Positions 37,261 through 40,453 of a stretch of DNA of 40,453 nucleotides are shown here, piece after piece. The position numbers and the translations under genes were made by a program. Under the pieces are notes generated by a model. The model saw only the letters and a list, made by a program, of their open reading frames with translations, did no database searches and was not told where the DNA came from. The stretch's first letter is position 1, and each line of letters opens with the position of its first letter. Origin of the DNA: an uncultured beta proteobacterium (GTDB taxonomy: Bacteria; Pseudomonadota; Gammaproteobacteria; Burkholderiales; Burkholderiaceae); NCBI GenBank assembly GCA_903918115.1, contig CAIXDG010000200.1, forward strand, positions 1 to 40,453, written 5' to 3'.

Positions 37261-37971
37261 ATGTCAATACTGTACCGCCTTCTTGTCATCGTCATCATCG
37301 CCCTGCCAAATAGTGCATTTGCGCTATTCGATGCATGCCTGGACTACTTCCCGACTCAACAGCTACCCTCCACTACGCAAATGGGTCGCGACCTCTGTTT
37401 TGAAGGCTTCGCAGTCTATTATTCGCCTGAACATAAAAAACCCATTTATGTAGTTGAAAAACTAAATCGTAATCGCTTAATTGGCGAGCGCCAAAAAAGA
37501 AGTAATCGCTTTTATGAGGAAGCGCGCTTGCCGCGCCAAGAACGCGCCTTAATTGCTGACTATCGTGATAGTGGTTACGACCGAGGCCATAATGCCCCGG
37601 CTGCCGATATGCACAATGAGCAAGCGATGGCGCAATCTTTTTCTCTCGCCAACATGATGCCCCAAGCACGCGAAAATAATCGGGGCATTTGGGCTAAACA
37701 AGTTGAGCAGGCTACCCGACATTACGCGCTGCGGGCTAACGGAGATATATATGTGTTCACCGGGTCAACTGGCAATATCGGTCGAATTGGCGCTAGCCAA
37801 GTCACCATTCCCAGTCATCTTTATAAATTAGTTTATGACCCTAGCCGTAAAAAAGCCTGGGCTTACTGGGTAGAAAATACGAATAACGCCGTCATGACTC
37901 CGCCCATTTCTTACCAAGACTTAAAAGACCGCACGGGTATTGATTTTCATCTGCCCGATCTCACGCCATAA
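37261..37971 (+). CDS. Secreted DNA/RNA non-specific endonuclease (NUC1 family)
   Basis: Signal peptide MSILYRLLVIVIIALPNSAFA; YDRGHNAPAADM active-site motif; FSLANMMPQARENNRGIW. Confidence 0.9.
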   Translation: MSILYRLLVIVIIALPNSAFALFDACLDYFPTQQLPSTTQMGRDLCFEGFAVYYSPEHKKPIYVVEKLNRNRLIGERQKRSNRFYEEARLPRQERALIADYRDSGYDRGHNAPAADMHNEQAMAQSFSLANMMPQARENNRGIWAKQVEQATRHYALRANGDIYVFTGSTGNIGRIGASQVTIPSHLYKLVYDPSRKKAWAYWVENTNNAVMTPPISYQDLKDRTGIDFHLPDLTP

Positions 37972-37973
37972 GC

Positions 37974-38510
37974 ATGAAACTGAACGCCAGCGGCATGAAT
38001 AAACGCAGATGGATGCTAGCCCTCTGCCTTTTTCCTTTAATCAAAAATACATTAGCGCAAACTGATTTTTTTATCACCAAACAATGGCTTGAGCTATTTC
38101 TTTGGGGCGCTTTTCCACTCAGCAAAAATGCCCTAATTGCCCAAATAATCTTCACAGACCCAGAGATCGCTTTACTCGCAAATGAACAGCGGGTGGAATT
38201 GAAGGCACATTATGTCATTAACGGACCAGCCCTGGGAAAGAAAACCTATGCCGGGAAAATTGCCTTAAATTCTGGCTTGCAATATAAAGCTAGCGATCGC
38301 ATAGTGCGACTTGCACAGCCTCAGCTTGCATTATTTACGGTTGATAGTGATACCGACACCTCGCAACAAATAAGCGCCTTACTCAAAAAAATAGTGCCAG
38401 CCCTACTGGAACAACAAATCATTTATCGCTTTGAAAATAGTTCGCCCCTGCTTGGCAATGCTCCCAAACAAATCCAAATTGAAAACGATGGAATACGTCT
38501 GCAATATTAA
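37974..38510 (+). CDS. Exported protein, possibly DUF1439 (YceB)-like
   Basis: N-terminal signal; IIFTDPEIALLANEQRVELKAHYVINGP pattern. Family assignment weak. Confidence 0.5.
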   Translation: MKLNASGMNKRRWMLALCLFPLIKNTLAQTDFFITKQWLELFLWGAFPLSKNALIAQIIFTDPEIALLANEQRVELKAHYVINGPALGKKTYAGKIALNSGLQYKASDRIVRLAQPQLALFTVDSDTDTSQQISALLKKIVPALLEQQIIYRFENSSPLLGNAPKQIQIENDGIRLQY

Positions 38511-38541
38511 ATAAGCCGAGCTTAAAAGCGCAGCTTATTTA
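38508..38541. terminator. Candidate bidirectional terminator between convergent genes
   Basis: TAAATAAGC (38508-38516) and GCTTATTTA (38533-38541) inverted repeat spanning both stop codons. Confidence 0.5.
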
Positions 38542-39200
38542 CCTGGGGCTTCTAAAGCTAAAGTCACAATGCGTTTGGCCATATCTTGAAACGCTTTTAC
38601 CGAACTAGATTCCAAACGGAATGATTCGCCTTGAACGGTAACAACACCGCCGCCAATAAAATCTTTTGATTGGCTATCAGTAATTTTATTTTCAACCACT
38701 AAAGCTGGCGTTTTTGAATTCATGCCTCCAGCATAAGCAGCCGCGTTTGTAGCTAAGCCAATCGGCGTGAAATTCCATACTTTTAAATTGTCATTCGTTA
38801 CCTCTGCTCCAGTAATGGCCAGGGAAACCCGCACCACTTTAGGGCCTGGTTGGGTAACAATTTTTAAGCCTTTATTTACAATAGCCGCCCGAATGGTTTG
38901 ATCTAAAATCGCCTTGGTTTCGTCCACAATTTGCGGCGTAATCGCACCGGAATATTCGGTTTGATTCAGATAAATTGGGTCAACAATAACTTCGGTATAT
39001 TGACTTGGCGACAAACCCGCCTTGCGATAACGCCACAGTTTTACGTCTTGGGGCATATCCTGCACTGGCTGTAAAAGCGTGTAATTCGGTAAAAAACCCG
39101 ATTCAGGCATTTTATCTGAGCTACCAATACGACTGCCACCACAAGCTGTCAAAACAGCTGCGACTAGTAAGGTAAAACAGCTTAAAAGAATATATTTCAT
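38535..39200 (-). CDS. DUF3313-like lipoprotein
   Basis: Lipobox VLTACGG; SGFLPNYTLLQPVQDMPQDVKLWRYRKAGLSPSQYTEVIVDPI. Confidence 0.8.
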   Translation of the reverse strand: MKYILLSCFTLLVAAVLTACGGSRIGSSDKMPESGFLPNYTLLQPVQDMPQDVKLWRYRKAGLSPSQYTEVIVDPIYLNQTEYSGAITPQIVDETKAILDQTIRAAIVNKGLKIVTQPGPKVVRVSLAITGAEVTNDNLKVWNFTPIGLATNAAAYAGGMNSKTPALVVENKITDSQSKDFIGGGVVTVQGESFRLESSSVKAFQDMAKRIVTLALEAPGK

Positions 39201-39333
39201 TTATGTGACAGCCCTAGAGAGTATAGACGGGGAAATAAAACTGGAATGCCAGTGCTCCGTAACTCACATCATACTGGTTTATGGAAGCCCAGCCCAATAA
39301 AACCTTCCGCCGAATATTCACTAGAATGGGAGG

Positions 39334-40453
39334 ATGAAATTATCAACTTTTTTTCACCGTCACCTGGTTTGGCATTTGTGTATTGCGCTATCCATATTCC
39401 TTGCGTACCTGATCTTATCCGAACCAAAACCGATTATTGCGTGGTTTGGCTTCATTCTTTTTGCTACCCTATCGCTGATTGGTCTCTTTAATCTATTACA
39501 GACTAAGCATGCGGTTTTAAAAAATTACCCGGTAGCAGGCTTAATTCGTTTTTGGATGGAAGCCATTCGCCCTGAAATTCGCCAATATTTAATTGAATCA
39601 GATACTGACAAGGTACCCTTTTCACGCAATCAGCGCGCAATTGTTTACCAGCGCGCGAAGAATTTATCGGATCAACGCGCATTTGGTACGCTTGAAAATG
39701 TCTATGCCCCTGGTTACGAATGGCTGGCTTATGCCAATGCGCCATCCCCTAAGGTGCCCATTAATAGCCTGCATATCAAAGTCGGGGGCGAAGCGTGTAC
39801 TCAACCCTATGCTATTTCAATTTTCAATATTTCTGCAATGAGCTTTGGCTCACTTTCTGCGAATGCCATCTTAGCCTTGAACAAGGGGGCGAAGTTGGGC
39901 GGCTTTGCTCAAGATACCGGCGAGGGATCGGTTTCACCCTATCACCGTAAATACGGCGGTGATCTTATATGGGAAATTGGCTCAGGCTATTTTGGTTGCC
40001 GTACCGCAAGTGGACATTTTGATTTAGCGAAATTTACCGAGGTTGCTAACGATCCGCAAATTAAAATGATTGAGATCAAATTGTCACAAGGTGCAAAACC
40101 TGGGCATGGTGGCGTTCTCCCAGCGGCAAAAATTACTCCTGAAATTGCTAAAACGCGCGATATTCCCCTCGGCAAAGACTGTATTTCTCCACATCGCCAC
40201 ACTGCCTTTCATACGCCAATCGAATTTATGCATTTCCTTGCGCAATTGCGCCTTAGCTCTAACGGCAAGCCAGTAGGCTTCAAACTTTGTATTGGTCAGC
40301 CTGAAAATTGGTTTGCCCTAGTGAAGGCGATGCTTGAAACTGGCATTACCCCGGACTTTATTGTGGTGGATGGCAGCGAAGGTGGTACAGGCGCAGCACC
40401 GGTAGAATTTATCGATCATGTGGGTATGCCGATGCGCGATGCTTTACGCTTAA
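39334..40453 (+). CDS. FMN-binding glutamate-synthase-like protein, C-terminus beyond window
   Basis: Open frame from ATG 39334: MKLSTFFHRHLVWHLCIALSIFLAYL...ISAMSFGSLSANAILALNKGAKLGGFAQDTGEGSVSPYHRKYGGDLIWEIGSGYFG...IVVDGSEGGTGAAPVEF. Missing from track because no stop in window. Confidence 0.9.
   Translation, partial: MKLSTFFHRHLVWHLCIALSIFLAYLILSEPKPIIAWFGFILFATLSLIGLFNLLQTKHAVLKNYPVAGLIRFWMEAIRPEIRQYLIESDTDKVPFSRNQRAIVYQRAKNLSDQRAFGTLENVYAPGYEWLAYANAPSPKVPINSLHIKVGGEACTQPYAISIFNISAMSFGSLSANAILALNKGAKLGGFAQDTGEGSVSPYHRKYGGDLIWEIGSGYFGCRTASGHFDLAKFTEVANDPQIKMIEIKLSQGAKPGHGGVLPAAKITPEIAKTRDIPLGKDCISPHRHTAFHTPIEFMHFLAQLRLSSNGKPVGFKLCIGQPENWFALVKAMLETGITPDFIVVDGSEGGTGAAPVEFIDHVGMPMRDALRL

Noticed and set aside
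39246-39491. Plus-strand 81-aa ORF near the right end
   Set aside because: Overlaps the open FMN glutamate-synthase-like frame starting at ATG 39334, which has strong motifs.

Overview
The window is AT-rich, gene-dense bacterial chromosome. Gene content and style suggest a betaproteobacterium, possibly Polynucleobacter-like; that is inference, with no search run. No tRNA, rRNA, CRISPR array or intact transposon was recognised. Most genes lie on the minus strand. Block A (1-18.4 kb) is catabolic and transport: a BCCP plus stand-alone PycB/OadA-like carboxyltransferase, gamma-glutamyltransferase, GntR/UTRA regulator, ureidoglycolate-lyase-like protein, LIV-type ABC transporter, FAH hydrolase/amidase/FAH hydrolase, RidA-like protein, Bug-type binding protein, GMC oxidoreductase and a taurine/NMT1-type ABC transporter. 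Block B (18.4-33.4 kb) contains sodC, a gene-remnant junction, a divergent ketopantoate-reductase-like gene preceded by a clear tandem glycine riboswitch, panE, a PanB-like gene, a second LIV transporter, GntR/FCD regulator, ABM-like protein, fatty-acid-hydroxylase-like protein, thiol dioxygenase, PhyH dioxygenase and a sodium:solute symporter. Block C (33.4-40.4 kb) holds an ion channel, DUF1622 protein, a small Cys/His repeat protein, OM-type protein, cysteine-peptidase-like protein, enoyl-CoA hydratase, DUF3820, NUC1 endonuclease, lipoproteins and the start of an FMN glutamate-synthase-like gene. The best leads are (i) the tandem glycine riboswitch with a readable terminator/antiterminator platform in front of an atypical ketopantoate-reductase-like gene, and (ii) the nearby PanB homologue, whose conserved acidic active-site positions appear replaced (LADLP to LGCMP, VKIEGG to VKPQGG). 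Together these suggest a repurposed pantoate-like pathway in a LIV-transporter operon. Secondary leads are gene remnants, hairpins between livK and livH in both LIV operons, and a tandem palindromic operator candidate.
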